Below are positions 1 through 8,199 of a stretch of DNA of 64,000 nt, one piece after another. The stretch covers positions 496,001 through 560,000 of the forward strand of contig NZ_CP058246.1 in the NCBI RefSeq assembly GCF_013388355.1, written 5' to 3'. A program made the position numbers and the translations under genes. Position 1 is the stretch's first letter. Each line of letters opens with the position of its first letter. A model generated the notes under the pieces. That model had not been told where the DNA came from. It saw nothing but the letters and a program-made list of their open reading frames with translations, and made no database searches. Origin of the DNA: Flavobacterium sp. LPB0248 (lineage in GTDB: Bacteria; Bacteroidota; Bacteroidia; Flavobacteriales; Flavobacteriaceae).

Positions 1-523
1 CAGTGTGCAAAATGGCATTATTGGGCATAAAAGGCATATCTGCAGAAAGCGGATTCTGTACAACGCTTATTCCGCCAGCTGTTTGAATTGCTCTCGATCC
101 AACTGTTCCATCCGAATTGGAACCAGAAAGTAAAATACCAACTAAATTTTCACCATAAACCTCTGCAGCAGACTCAAAAGAAACATCTATACTTGGTCTG
201 CTGTAGTTTATTTTTTCTGAAGTGTCTAAAGACAAGGTTTCGTTTTTTTCAAATAATAAATGATAATTAGAAGGCGCGATATAAATAAATCCTGGTTTCA
301 GTTTTACTTTATCTTCTACTTCTTTTACGCCTATTTTTGATTTTAAAGCGATTAAGTCTTCTAAAGTTTGTTCGTCTGAGTTTTTTCTGTGAACAACAAT
401 AACAATTGCAAAAGAAACCGCTTGATCTAAAAATGGCAAAATCTGCAATAATGCCTGCAAACTTCCAGCCGAACCTCCAATTATAACTACTTTACAATTT
501 GTTATTCTTTTATTTTCCTCCAT
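1..523 (-). CDS. cheB: CheB-type protein-glutamate methylesterase (3' part cut by window edge)
   Basis: This gene runs off the left edge, so only the first 174 codons are visible. It encodes the CheB methylesterase catalytic domain, which removes methyl groups from receptor glutamates in chemotaxis systems. The Ser-His-Asp triad can be read: Ser18 in a GGSAGS motif, His45 in VVHR and Asp138 in GSNSDG. The RPSIDVSFESAA stretch typical of the family follows near residue 109. There is no N-terminal receiver domain, so this is a stand-alone CheB, as found in orphan CheB/CheR modules. The ATG overlaps the end of cheR by 22 bases, which implies translational coupling. No chemoreceptor, CheA or CheW gene is visible nearby, so the substrate is unknown and a chemotaxis role is doubtful. 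Confidence 0.9.
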   Translation of the reverse strand, partial: MEENKRITNCKVVIIGGSAGSLQALLQILPFLDQAVSFAIVIVVHRKNSDEQTLEDLIALKSKIGVKEVEDKVKLKPGFIYIAPSNYHLLFEKNETLSLDTSEKINYSRPSIDVSFESAAEVYGENLVGILLSGSNSDGTVGSRAIQTAGGISVVQNPLSADMPFMPNNAILHT

Positions 524-1314
524 ATTTTCTCCTTATCAAATTGTTTGTATTTGGTTTGAGATATAGAATACTTTATAGTTTCTTTTGTTCCGAGAGCTAA
601 AAAGCCTAAAACGGCCAGACTGTCATCAAAAAGATTGACTACTCTTTTCTGCAGATTATTGTCAAAATAAATTAAAACATTGCGGCATAAAATGAGGTCA
701 AATTCATTGAACGAAGTATCTGAAACCAGATTATGCTGCGAGAAAACCATTTTCTCCGATAGGTTTTCATTAAATTTTGCAAACCCATAATTGGCAATAT
801 AATAATCTGAAAAATCTTCCTGACCGCCAGCTTCACGGTAATTATCGGCGTAATCTTTTATCATTCTCAACGGAAAAATACCGCTTTTGGCTGTTTCCAA
901 AACTGTTGCGTTTATATCGGTTGCATACAATAATGATTTATGCAGCAAACCTTCTTCTTTGAGCATAATAGCCATCGAATAGACTTCTTCTCCCGTAGAA
1001 CAGCCAGCATGCCAGATTCTAATAAAAGGTTTTGTTCCCAGTAAAGGAAGAATTTCTTTTCGAAGGGTTTGATAAAAAGACGGATCACGAAACATCTCTG
1101 TAACGTTAACCGTTATTTCGTCAATCATTTTTTTACAATATTCTGGATCGGTGCGGACTTTAGACAGAAATTCATGAAAATACTTGAATCCATCTAAAGT
1201 AAATACCCTGCTTACACGTCTTTTAAGTGATGCTCTTGAATAACTTCCAAAATCAAAACCATAATATTCGTAAACTTCATTAATGAGAGTTTCTAATTCA
1301 ATATCTTCAATCAT
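502..1314 (-). CDS. cheR: CheR-type SAM-dependent protein-glutamate methyltransferase
   Basis: A 270-residue CheR protein, close to the usual family length. The N-terminal helical CheR domain covers about residues 1-70. The SAM-binding motif AGCSTGEE lies at 103-110, an acidic ribose-contacting ATDIN at 131-135, and the LILCRNVLIYF signature at 207-217. It would methylate glutamates on receptors or receptor-like partners. It sits between a receiver-only protein (7 bases upstream) and cheB (22-base overlap) in one minus-strand operon with two histidine kinases. In Bacteroidota such CheB/CheR pairs often accompany hybrid kinases rather than flagellar chemotaxis genes; the real methylation target cannot be told from the sequence. 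Confidence 0.92.
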   Translation of the reverse strand: MIEDIELETLINEVYEYYGFDFGSYSRASLKRRVSRVFTLDGFKYFHEFLSKVRTDPEYCKKMIDEITVNVTEMFRDPSFYQTLRKEILPLLGTKPFIRIWHAGCSTGEEVYSMAIMLKEEGLLHKSLLYATDINATVLETAKSGIFPLRMIKDYADNYREAGGQEDFSDYYIANYGFAKFNENLSEKMVFSQHNLVSDTSFNEFDLILCRNVLIYFDNNLQKRVVNLFDDSLAVLGFLALGTKETIKYSISQTKYKQFDKEKIWRKIKE

Positions 1315-1321
1315 AATTCAT

Positions 1322-1687
1322 TTAAATTTCTCCCAAGATGTGAAGTAATTTATCTACATCTACAGGTTTTGAGATGTATGCATCTGCTCCGGCTTGTAAA
1401 CATTTTTCTTTATCTCCTGCCATAGCTTGCGCTGTTACGGCAACTACAAAAGTATTCTCTTGTGAGGGAATGGCTTTAATAAGTGGAATCGCCTCGTAAC
1501 CGTCCATTTCTGGCATCATCATATCCAATAAAACGGCATCAATTGAGTTATCTTTTGCTAATATTTTCAGGGCTTCTTCGGCACTTAAACAAGACAAACA
1601 GTCAAAAGATTTTGCTTTTAAAGTATTTACTAAAGCAAAAATATTTCTAGAATCGTCATCTACAATCAATACTTTTTTCTTTTCCAT
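1322..1687 (-). CDS. Single-domain response regulator (CheY-like receiver)
   Basis: A 121-residue stand-alone receiver domain with no output domain. The acidic pocket is at residues 10-12 (DDD), the phosphoacceptor is Asp55 in VLLDMMMP, and the conserved Thr85 and Lys107 (SKPVD) are present. The protein closely resembles the third receiver domain of the hybrid kinase encoded just upstream; both share VLIVDDD near the start, LLDMMMP around the acceptor and a KPVDVD ending. This points to duplication of the terminal receiver into a free shuttle. It lies 17 bases after the kinase gene and 7 before cheR, so co-transcription is very likely. It may carry phosphate to or from the kinase. Confidence 0.92.
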   Translation of the reverse strand: MEKKKVLIVDDDSRNIFALVNTLKAKSFDCLSCLSAEEALKILAKDNSIDAVLLDMMMPEMDGYEAIPLIKAIPSQENTFVVAVTAQAMAGDKEKCLQAGADAYISKPVDVDKLLHILGEI

Positions 1688-1704
1688 GTACAGTATTTTT
1701 AAGA

Positions 1705-4700
1705 TTAGATTTTATCGTATAACCAAACTCGAAGCAGCGATAACAACTGATCGACATCGACCGGTTTTGTAATGTAATCTGAAGCTCCTGCTTTAATACA
1801 TTTTTCTCTATCGCCTGTCATAGCTTTTGCTGTTACAGCGATTACTGCTAAGTTAAGAAATTTAGGATTGCTTCTAATCTTTTCTGCTGTTTCGTAACCG
1901 TCCATATTTGGCATCATCATATCTAAAAGCACTACATCTGTATCTGGGTTTTCGTTCAGAATTTTAATTGCTTCTTTTCCGTCAAAAGCTGTAATGACAT
2001 TCATTTTAAATGCTTCTAAAGCTTTTGAAAGCGAATAGATATTTCGCACGTCATCATCAACAATTAATACTTTTTTCTCAAATAAAATATTATTTAACGA
2101 ATTCAGTTTTTTACTGCTTTCTTTTCCTGCATTTCCTTCTTTTTTATTTTCTACTAAGTGAAGGAAAAGCGAAACCTCATCGAGCATTCTTTGGTACGAA
2201 TGTGCCGTTTTTACAATGATAGAATCGGCATATTTCTTAATTTTTAATTCTTCTTTTATAGAAAGGCTTTTTCCTGTAAATACAATTACCGGAAGATTCT
2301 CTAGACCTGGACTTTTCTTAACGCCGTCTAGAATTTCGTACGCCTGCTTGTCAGGAATTCCCATATCTAGAATTACGCAATCTACCTCTTCTTTTCCTAA
2401 AGAGGATAAACCTTCTGAAACTTCGCTTTTAATCTCCGAATTAATATTATAAGTCTCTAGGAAATATGCTAGTGCTTTTGCATGTTTCGGGTTATCTTCA
2501 ATAATTAAAACCTTCTGCGATTCTTTATTTATAATGTGTTCAATACGTTTGAAAACATCTGGAATTCGGTCAAAAGCAACGGGTTTGTCTAAGAAATCTA
2601 CAGCTCCTTTTAGCAGACTTTCCTGTTTCAGTTTATGCGAAGACATAATATGCACCGAAATATGTTTGGTATGAGAATGATTTTTTAGCTCTTCTAAAAC
2701 CTGCCATCCGCTTTTTATTGGAAGTTCGATATCCAATAAAATTCCGATTGGTCTGTAAATTAAAGCAAAGTTTAAAGCATAATCGCCTCTTACTGCTACT
2801 ACACCTTTGTATCCTTTTTTCTGTGTGAAAGCCAATAACGATTTGGCAAAATTGATGTCATCTTCTACAATCAAAATTACTTTATCTCCTTCGACAATTG
2901 AATCTCTGTCGTCTTCAATTTCTTGTGGAATAACTTCACTGATGTATTTTGGTTTTTCCTCCTCACTTTCGGTCGTTACTTCGATTTCTTCTGCATGCGG
3001 AATTTTATTTACCGAAACTTTGTTGATAGCAAATCCTAACTTTGGAAGGCATAATGTAAAAGTACTTCCGTCGTTAACTTTACTATGAAGAATAATTTCT
3101 CCACGTAATAATTTAGCCAATTCACGACTGATTGAAAGTCCTAAACCAGTTCCGCCATATTTACGTTTTGTTGAACCATCGGCTTGCTGGAACGCTTCAA
3201 AAATCAATGGCTGTTTTTCGATCGGAATTCCTATTCCGGTATCTTTTACAATAAAGCAGATAATTTTATCATCGTCTGTATCGACTTTAATTTCAAGCGA
3301 GACAGTTCCTTTTTCAGTAAATTTAATGGCGTTCGAAATCAGGTTTTTCAAAATCTGCTCCAAACGCATTTTGTCTGTTTTAATAACAATTGGCGCTTCT
3401 TTGGCAATAATTTCAAAATTAATTCCCTTTTCTTTTGCAACCAGATAAAACAAATTATGAAGATTATCTGTAATTTCTTTAGTTGAAACATCTAAGAATT
3501 CCAGATCCATTTTTCCAGCTTCAATTTTAGATAAATCTAGAATTTCATCAATTAAGCCTAACAAACTGTTTCCTGAACTCTGAATTACCTTTGCAAATTC
3601 GATTTCTTCATTATTCATCGTTTTATTGTTGTTTTCAGACAGCAAACGGCTTAACAATAAAATAGAATTCAGCGGTGTTCTCAATTCGTGCGACATATTA
3701 GCCAAAAACTCCGATTTGTAACGCGTAGTCAATTCCAAAGCTTCTGATTTCTTTTGAATCTCGGTGTTTTTTTCTTCTAATAAAACGCTTCTTTCAGACA
3801 ATTCTTCATTGGTTTGTTCCAATTCTTCCTGCTGCACACGAAGTTCTTCTTCCGAAGCCTGTAATTTTTCTGTCTGTGCTTCTAATTCTGCATTTATCGC
3901 TTCCAATTCGCTATGCTGAATCTGTAATTCTTCTGCCTGAGATTTGGTTTCTTCCAGAAGTTCCATTACTCTTTTACGGTTTTGGGTCGCTTTAATCGCA
4001 ATTCCGATATTATTTGCTACGCTATTTAAGAATTCAAGCTGCAACATCGAAAATCCGTATATGCTAGCCAGCTCAACTGCTCCTTCAATCTTGAAATCCA
4101 TTAATGGCATTGCCACGATATGGGTTGGTTTTATTTCTCCCAATGCATAATTGATCTGAATATCGTCTGGAGAAAGTGTTTTTAACTCCAACATTTTTCC
4201 AGAAACAATAGATTGTCCAATCAACCCCTCCCCTTTCTTGATTCGTTCTCTATTTTTACTCGGTATATAACTATAACCACCAGTAACAGTCAATTCTTCT
4301 CCATCTACAACATACAAAACTCCTGCACTGCTGTTGGTATATTGGCACAAAAATTCGATTACATCTTTAGATAATTTCTGAATTGTTTTTTCGCCCAGCA
4401 TTTTATCATTCAAAGTCGCAACGCCTGATTGAAGCCATTCTTTTTGAGATAATAATTCAAAAGAACTTTTTAAAGAATCTTTCATCTCATGAATAGAAGA
4501 TCCAAGAGTACCTAGCGTATCTGCTTTTCTATCATCAATTTGTACATCATAATTTCCTTTAGAAATTTGAGTTGCAATACCGCTAATTACTTGAAGTCTT
4601 TCGGCTGTTTCTTTATCTTTTTTGATTAATTCTTGCTGCAATAAAGTTCTCTCGTTGTAATCTTTCAGAATTCTGATTAGGAAAACAATAGAAATAAGAA

Positions 4701-5271
4701 AGGCTATAAAGAAAGCAACAGCAATTAAAGCCAAACTATAATTTCCGTAACGTTTTGAATTTGAGTTACGTTCATCTAAAAGTTTTTGTTCTGTATTTTC
4801 AACTTTTCTGACGATTGACCTAATGTCATTCATCATTTTTCGACCTTCATTTAAATCGAAAATCAGTGTTTCTTTGCTTAAACGTTTTTTGACAATCTGA
4901 TTATTCAAATATTTAAAGAAACCAGAACGTTTGGTGCGTAATTCATCTAGTAATTTTGTCTGTGAAGGATTATCAGCTGTAAGTTCATCCAGTTTTGTAA
5001 AATAAGAATTTGATTTATTTTCGGCATCATTAAAACGGTCCACAAACTGCTCGTCTCCAGTAAGCAGATATCCTCTCATACTAGTTTGAGCTTCTGTAAT
5101 AATCGATGAACCCTCGTTTAGGTTATAGATTACATCCTGCGTATGGTTTACCCAAAAGTTACTGTTTAGTAAACTTTTAATACTAATAAAAGAGGCAACA
5201 GAACTAATAGTAAGTACAAGCAGTGAAACTAGTGAACTGATTAATAAATTTCTTTTAAAATTACCATTCAT
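1705..5271 (-). CDS. Hybrid sensor histidine kinase: CHASE3-HAMP-GAF-HisKA-HATPase-REC-REC-REC
   Basis: A very large 1188-residue membrane kinase. A TM helix at about 10-32 and a second at about 178-200 bracket a periplasmic CHASE3-like helical domain. A HAMP-like linker (to about 270), a GAF domain (about 290-430) and a long glutamate-rich coiled coil (about 435-515) follow. The HisKA box has His528 in NMSHELRTP; the ATPase shows NLISNAIKFT (643-652), DTGIGIP (677-683) and GGTGLGLSI (706-714). Three receivers end the protein, with Asp847, Asp969 and Asp1117. The middle one keeps its lysine (Lys1021) but lacks the usual following proline, so it may be tuned differently. It is 17 bases from the next kinase gene upstream and is the hub of the operon. 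The signal sensed is unknown. Confidence 0.93.
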   Translation of the reverse strand: MNGNFKRNLLISSLVSLLVLTISSVASFISIKSLLNSNFWVNHTQDVIYNLNEGSSIITEAQTSMRGYLLTGDEQFVDRFNDAENKSNSYFTKLDELTADNPSQTKLLDELRTKRSGFFKYLNNQIVKKRLSKETLIFDLNEGRKMMNDIRSIVRKVENTEQKLLDERNSNSKRYGNYSLALIAVAFFIAFLISIVFLIRILKDYNERTLLQQELIKKDKETAERLQVISGIATQISKGNYDVQIDDRKADTLGTLGSSIHEMKDSLKSSFELLSQKEWLQSGVATLNDKMLGEKTIQKLSKDVIEFLCQYTNSSAGVLYVVDGEELTVTGGYSYIPSKNRERIKKGEGLIGQSIVSGKMLELKTLSPDDIQINYALGEIKPTHIVAMPLMDFKIEGAVELASIYGFSMLQLEFLNSVANNIGIAIKATQNRKRVMELLEETKSQAEELQIQHSELEAINAELEAQTEKLQASEEELRVQQEELEQTNEELSERSVLLEEKNTEIQKKSEALELTTRYKSEFLANMSHELRTPLNSILLLSRLLSENNNKTMNNEEIEFAKVIQSSGNSLLGLIDEILDLSKIEAGKMDLEFLDVSTKEITDNLHNLFYLVAKEKGINFEIIAKEAPIVIKTDKMRLEQILKNLISNAIKFTEKGTVSLEIKVDTDDDKIICFIVKDTGIGIPIEKQPLIFEAFQQADGSTKRKYGGTGLGLSISRELAKLLRGEIILHSKVNDGSTFTLCLPKLGFAINKVSVNKIPHAEEIEVTTESEEEKPKYISEVIPQEIEDDRDSIVEGDKVILIVEDDINFAKSLLAFTQKKGYKGVVAVRGDYALNFALIYRPIGILLDIELPIKSGWQVLEELKNHSHTKHISVHIMSSHKLKQESLLKGAVDFLDKPVAFDRIPDVFKRIEHIINKESQKVLIIEDNPKHAKALAYFLETYNINSEIKSEVSEGLSSLGKEEVDCVILDMGIPDKQAYEILDGVKKSPGLENLPVIVFTGKSLSIKEELKIKKYADSIIVKTAHSYQRMLDEVSLFLHLVENKKEGNAGKESSKKLNSLNNILFEKKVLIVDDDVRNIYSLSKALEAFKMNVITAFDGKEAIKILNENPDTDVVLLDMMMPNMDGYETAEKIRSNPKFLNLAVIAVTAKAMTGDREKCIKAGASDYITKPVDVDQLLSLLRVWLYDKI

Positions 5272-5288
5272 ATATTTCTAAATTATTT

Positions 5289-6503
5289 TTATTCGTATTT
5301 TAAAGGAAGAACAATGATAAAGCTTGCACCTTCTCCCACTTTACTTTTAGCCGTAATTAATCCGTTATGTTTTTCTATGATTTTCTTAGCAATTGCCAGT
5401 CCAATTCCCGTTCCTTCGTAAGATTGGCGATCGTTTAAACTTTGAAAGATAATAAAAATGCGATCAAGATAAATCTCATCAAAACCAATTCCGTTATCTT
5501 TTACTGTAATTCTGCAAAATTTTCCTTCTGGCGAAGTCGGACTTTCGATTGCTTTTTCCAAAATAGTTTCCGAAGTAATTTCAATTACCGCTTTTTCGTC
5601 ATTTCCAGAAAACTTCAAAGCATTTCCAATGAGATTTTGAAAAACCTGACGCATCTGACTCGGAATACTGTCAATTGTTGGCAGTTCGCTGGTTTTTATT
5701 GTAGCATTTTTGCGTTCTATGAGATAATCAAAATCACCCAACACTTCTTGTAAAACCACGTTTAAATCTGTTTTCTCAGGTTTAACTTGTGCCGAAAGCC
5801 TAGAATAAGCCAAAAGATCGGTAATCAAAGTCTGCATTCTTTCTGCCGATTTTATCGTTCGATCTACATAATCAATCGCTTTGTCGTCTGCCTTTAAATA
5901 GAGATCTTTTATTATTTTAATGAATATCTGAATCTTGCGAATAGGTTCATTCAAATCATGCGATACTACCCACGAAAACTGCTGCAATTCATGATTTCGG
6001 AGTTCCAGTTCTTCGTTTTTCTGAACCAATTCCCGCGTTCTCTCCGCAATTTTTATTTCAAGATTGTCCTGAGCTTCTTTTCTAATTTTGATTTCTTTAG
6101 AAAGCAGATCTTTCATAGCTCGAAGTTCGTTTTGCTGTTCGTAAATCTTAATGAAAGTCTTTACTTTAAGAATCAGCAAATCGCTGTCTACTGGCTTGGT
6201 AATATACTCAACAGCACCAGTTTCATATCCTTTAAAAATGTATTTTTTCTCGGTATTAAGTGCCGAAAGAAAAATTACGGGAATGTCTTTTGTGCGTTGA
6301 TTTCCTGAAAGGATTTTTACCACTTCAAAGCCATCAAGTCCTGGCATTTGAACATCCATAATAATCAGACAATAATCTGTTTTTAGGATTTTCTTTAAAG
6401 CTTCTTCTCCAGATTCGGCACTATCGACATCGATATTATGCAGCTCTAATGTTTTCTTTAAGGCAATAATATTGGCCCTTATATCGTCTACAATTAATAC
6501 CAT
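5289..6503 (-). CDS. Response regulator-histidine kinase fusion (REC-HisKA-HATPase)
   Basis: A soluble 404-residue protein that starts with a receiver domain (Asp50 in IIMDVQMP, Lys103 in TKPVD), continues through a coiled coil (about 120-175) and ends in a kinase core. His182 is in SHDLNEP, the type of box seen in phytochrome-like kinases; the ATP site shows NLIGNALKFS (about 290-299), DNGIGFD (336-342) and GTGIGLAI (364-371). No membrane segment is present. An in-frame stop just upstream fixes the ATG start. It is the first gene of the minus-strand CheB/CheR operon and would pass a signal from one phosphorelay to another. It has no DNA-binding domain, and none of the visible operon genes does, so the output must lie elsewhere. 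Confidence 0.92.
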   Translation of the reverse strand: MVLIVDDIRANIIALKKTLELHNIDVDSAESGEEALKKILKTDYCLIIMDVQMPGLDGFEVVKILSGNQRTKDIPVIFLSALNTEKKYIFKGYETGAVEYITKPVDSDLLILKVKTFIKIYEQQNELRAMKDLLSKEIKIRKEAQDNLEIKIAERTRELVQKNEELELRNHELQQFSWVVSHDLNEPIRKIQIFIKIIKDLYLKADDKAIDYVDRTIKSAERMQTLITDLLAYSRLSAQVKPEKTDLNVVLQEVLGDFDYLIERKNATIKTSELPTIDSIPSQMRQVFQNLIGNALKFSGNDEKAVIEITSETILEKAIESPTSPEGKFCRITVKDNGIGFDEIYLDRIFIIFQSLNDRQSYEGTGIGLAIAKKIIEKHNGLITAKSKVGEGASFIIVLPLKYE

Positions 6504-6895
6504 GCCGTGTGGGAGCTAAATCTGTTGTAAATCAAAACTCTTGAATTTAAAGTGAAATTTAAAAATTTTCTTATTTTTTTAAAGAATTGCCGAAGTAACT
6601 CTTAAAAATTATGTGGAAATTCCCAAATGTATAAAAAAAATAACGAGCAGGTTTTTTATCTAAATCGGAAATAGTTACAAAATTCCCATCTTTTACCGTC
6701 ATTTTAATCATAGCGTATGATTGCTAACTTATTAGAAATTTCTTGTTATTTCAACTTTTCTTGCTAATTGATGTATTTTCATACAACACACCTCTTTTTG
6801 ATTTTATTGAGGCAAACAAAATGTCTTTTAAGGCAAGTAAAATTGCAGCTATCCTCTAATTTTAATTGCATTAAAAAAGCTTAAAAAGAGAAATC
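6504..6895. other. Divergent intergenic region upstream of the signalling operon
   Basis: This 392-base gap separates the minus-strand kinase operon from the plus-strand SDR gene and must hold both promoters. It is very AT-rich. I see no clear TAnnTTTG box for the operon. Near the SDR side the sequence TAATTTTA at about 6857-6864 resembles a weak -7 box. The only coding candidate is the 46-codon frame at 6571-6711 on the minus strand, listed separately. No tRNA, hairpin terminator or repeat is visible. Confidence 0.5.
6571..6711 (-). CDS. Possible small protein of 46 residues, function unknown
   Basis: An ATG-started frame on the minus strand that reads like a real protein rather than an AT-rich shadow: it has a soluble, lysine- and aromatic-rich composition (KPARYFFYTFGN in the middle) and ordinary codons for this genome. 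A second ATG three codons later (at 6702) is an equally good start. There is no cysteine, signal peptide or membrane helix. No ribosome site or -7 box supports it, and it is too short for composition to decide. I do not recognise the family. It lies 67 bases downstream of the kinase start in the opposite sense of transcription flow, that is, it points toward the kinase operon and could even form its leader. Confidence 0.3.
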   Translation of the reverse strand: MIKMTVKDGNFVTISDLDKKPARYFFYTFGNFHIIFKSYFGNSLKK

Positions 6896-7741
6896 ATGAA
6901 AAAGAAACAAACATTTCCCGAGCAAAAACAAAATCTTCCCGGCAATGAACACATGATGAATCCCGAGCCTGAAATTATAAGAGAAAACTATGTTGGAAGC
7001 GGTAAACTATTTGGAAAAACAGCTTTTATTACTGGAGGAGACAGCGGAATAGGACGAAGTGTCGCGGTACATTTTGCTCGTGAAGGTGCCAATATAGCGA
7101 TTGTCTACTTAAAAGAAGATAAAGATGCCAAAGAAACCAAAGCAATGATCGAAAAAGAAGGTCAGCAATGCCTATTGATTAGCGGTGACTTGAAAGATGA
7201 GAAATTTTGCCAAAATGCCATTAAAAAGTGTCATACTACTTTTAAGAGCCTTAATATTATTGTGAATAATGCTGCAACTCAGTTTCCGCAAACTGAAATT
7301 GAAAATATAACTTCAACACAGCTCCATAAAACTTTTGAAACCAATATTTATCCTTTCTTTTATATCACCAAAGCAGCACTTGCTTTCTTAAAAGAAGGCG
7401 ATTCTATTATCAATACAACTTCTGTGACGGCTTTTCGCGGAAGCGAGCATTTAGCAGATTATGCCAGCACAAAGGGTGCGATTGTTAGTTTTACACGATC
7501 ACTTTCTACTATGTTGGCAAAAAAGAAAATACGTGTAAATGGCGTTGCTCCAGGACCAATCTGGACTCCTCTGATCGTAGCCAGTTTTGATAAATTATCT
7601 GATTTCGGAAAAGATAATCCGATGGAAAGAGCCGGACAGCCATCTGAAGTAGCTCCTGCGTATGTATTTCTGGCGTGCGAAGATAGCAGTTATATTACGG
7701 GCCAGTTTATTCATATCAATGGCGGTGAGTTAGTAGGGTAG
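6896..7741 (+). CDS. SDR-family oxidoreductase (YghA/YdaD-like)
   Basis: A 281-residue short-chain dehydrogenase. The N-terminal extension of about 40 residues with a proline- and glutamate-rich start matches the YghA/general stress protein 39 group rather than the bare 250-residue SDR core. The cofactor motif TGGDSGIG is at 46-53, NNAA at 124-127, and the catalytic Ser176, Tyr189 and Lys193 are all in place (YASTK). The group reduces aldehydes or sugars with NAD(P)H, but the substrate cannot be predicted. It stands alone on the plus strand, followed by a repeat-filled gap and the SemiSWEET gene. In Bacillus the related YdaD is induced by general stress, which fits the stress-type genes that follow here. 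Confidence 0.88.
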   Translation: MKKKQTFPEQKQNLPGNEHMMNPEPEIIRENYVGSGKLFGKTAFITGGDSGIGRSVAVHFAREGANIAIVYLKEDKDAKETKAMIEKEGQQCLLISGDLKDEKFCQNAIKKCHTTFKSLNIIVNNAATQFPQTEIENITSTQLHKTFETNIYPFFYITKAALAFLKEGDSIINTTSVTAFRGSEHLADYASTKGAIVSFTRSLSTMLAKKKIRVNGVAPGPIWTPLIVASFDKLSDFGKDNPMERAGQPSEVAPAYVFLACEDSSYITGQFIHINGGELVG

Positions 7742-7876
7742 AAAAGATTCTGAGGTTCTGAGATGCTAAGATTCTAAGTTTTTCTTTTGTAATCTATGTA
7801 ATGAGTCTAATAACAAAACCAACGAATACCTCAGAACCTTAGCGCCTTAGGAGCTTAGAACCTTAAAAAAAGAAAA
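7742..7876. repeat. Imperfect inverted repeat of the TTCTAAG/CTTAGAA word family
   Basis: Two arms, about 7746-7783 and 7828-7869, are built from the same words (GATTCTGAGG, GCTAAG, ATTCTAAG on the left; CCTCAGAACC, CTTAG, GCTTAGAACC on the right) in opposite orientation, separated by about 45 bases. The same vocabulary returns at 23630-23655 and 44925-45022. It separates the SDR gene from the SemiSWEET gene and ends seven bases before the latter's start codon. Such elements are common in Flavobacterium intergenic DNA; their role is unknown. Confidence 0.7.
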
Positions 7877-8137
7877 ATGAATTATATAGATATCATCGGA
7901 CTTTTTGCTGGAGCTTGTATTACACTATCTACGATTCCGCAAATTATAAAGGTCTGGAAAACTAAGAAAGTAAAAGAAATTTCGCTACGAATGTTCAGCA
8001 TTTTAACCTTTGGAATTGCGGTCTGGATTGTCTACGGAATTCTTAAAAAAGACCTTCCAATTATTCTGACCAATAGTATTTCTTTCGTTTTAAATCTCAT
8101 TATGGTTTATTTTATCATTTATTATGAAAAAGAATAA
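7877..8137 (+). CDS. SemiSWEET-family small sugar transporter
   Basis: An 86-residue membrane protein with three predicted helices (about 5-25, 38-57 and 62-82), the exact size of bacterial SemiSWEETs, which work as dimers to pass sugars down a gradient. The hallmark PQ motif is in STIPQIIK near residues 18-25, followed by the lysine-rich cytoplasmic turn. A strong hairpin terminator follows 5 bases after the stop. The gene could be transcribed alone or after the SDR gene across the repeat. The substrate sugar is not predictable. Confidence 0.9.
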   Translation: MNYIDIIGLFAGACITLSTIPQIIKVWKTKKVKEISLRMFSILTFGIAVWIVYGILKKDLPIILTNSISFVLNLIMVYFIIYYEKE

Positions 8138-8142
8138 GCATA

Positions 8143-8171
8143 AAAAAACAGCTCGGATGAAGCTGTTTTTT
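8143..8171. terminator. Bidirectional intrinsic terminator
   Basis: AAACAGCT and AGCTGTTT pair around a seven-base loop and are flanked by A and T runs on both sides. It ends the SemiSWEET gene on the plus strand and can also end the converging minus-strand gene at 8200-9030. Confidence 0.85.
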
Positions 8172-8199
8172 CAGAAATTGAAGAATATAATATTGCTTA

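Noticed and set aside
88..270. Plus-strand 60-residue frame
   Set aside because: It lies antisense inside the CheB domain, whose catalytic residues are all in the minus-strand frame.
2807..3088. Plus-strand frame with hydrophobic, serine-rich product
   Set aside because: It is a shadow of the hybrid kinase linker and first receiver; no own start signal.
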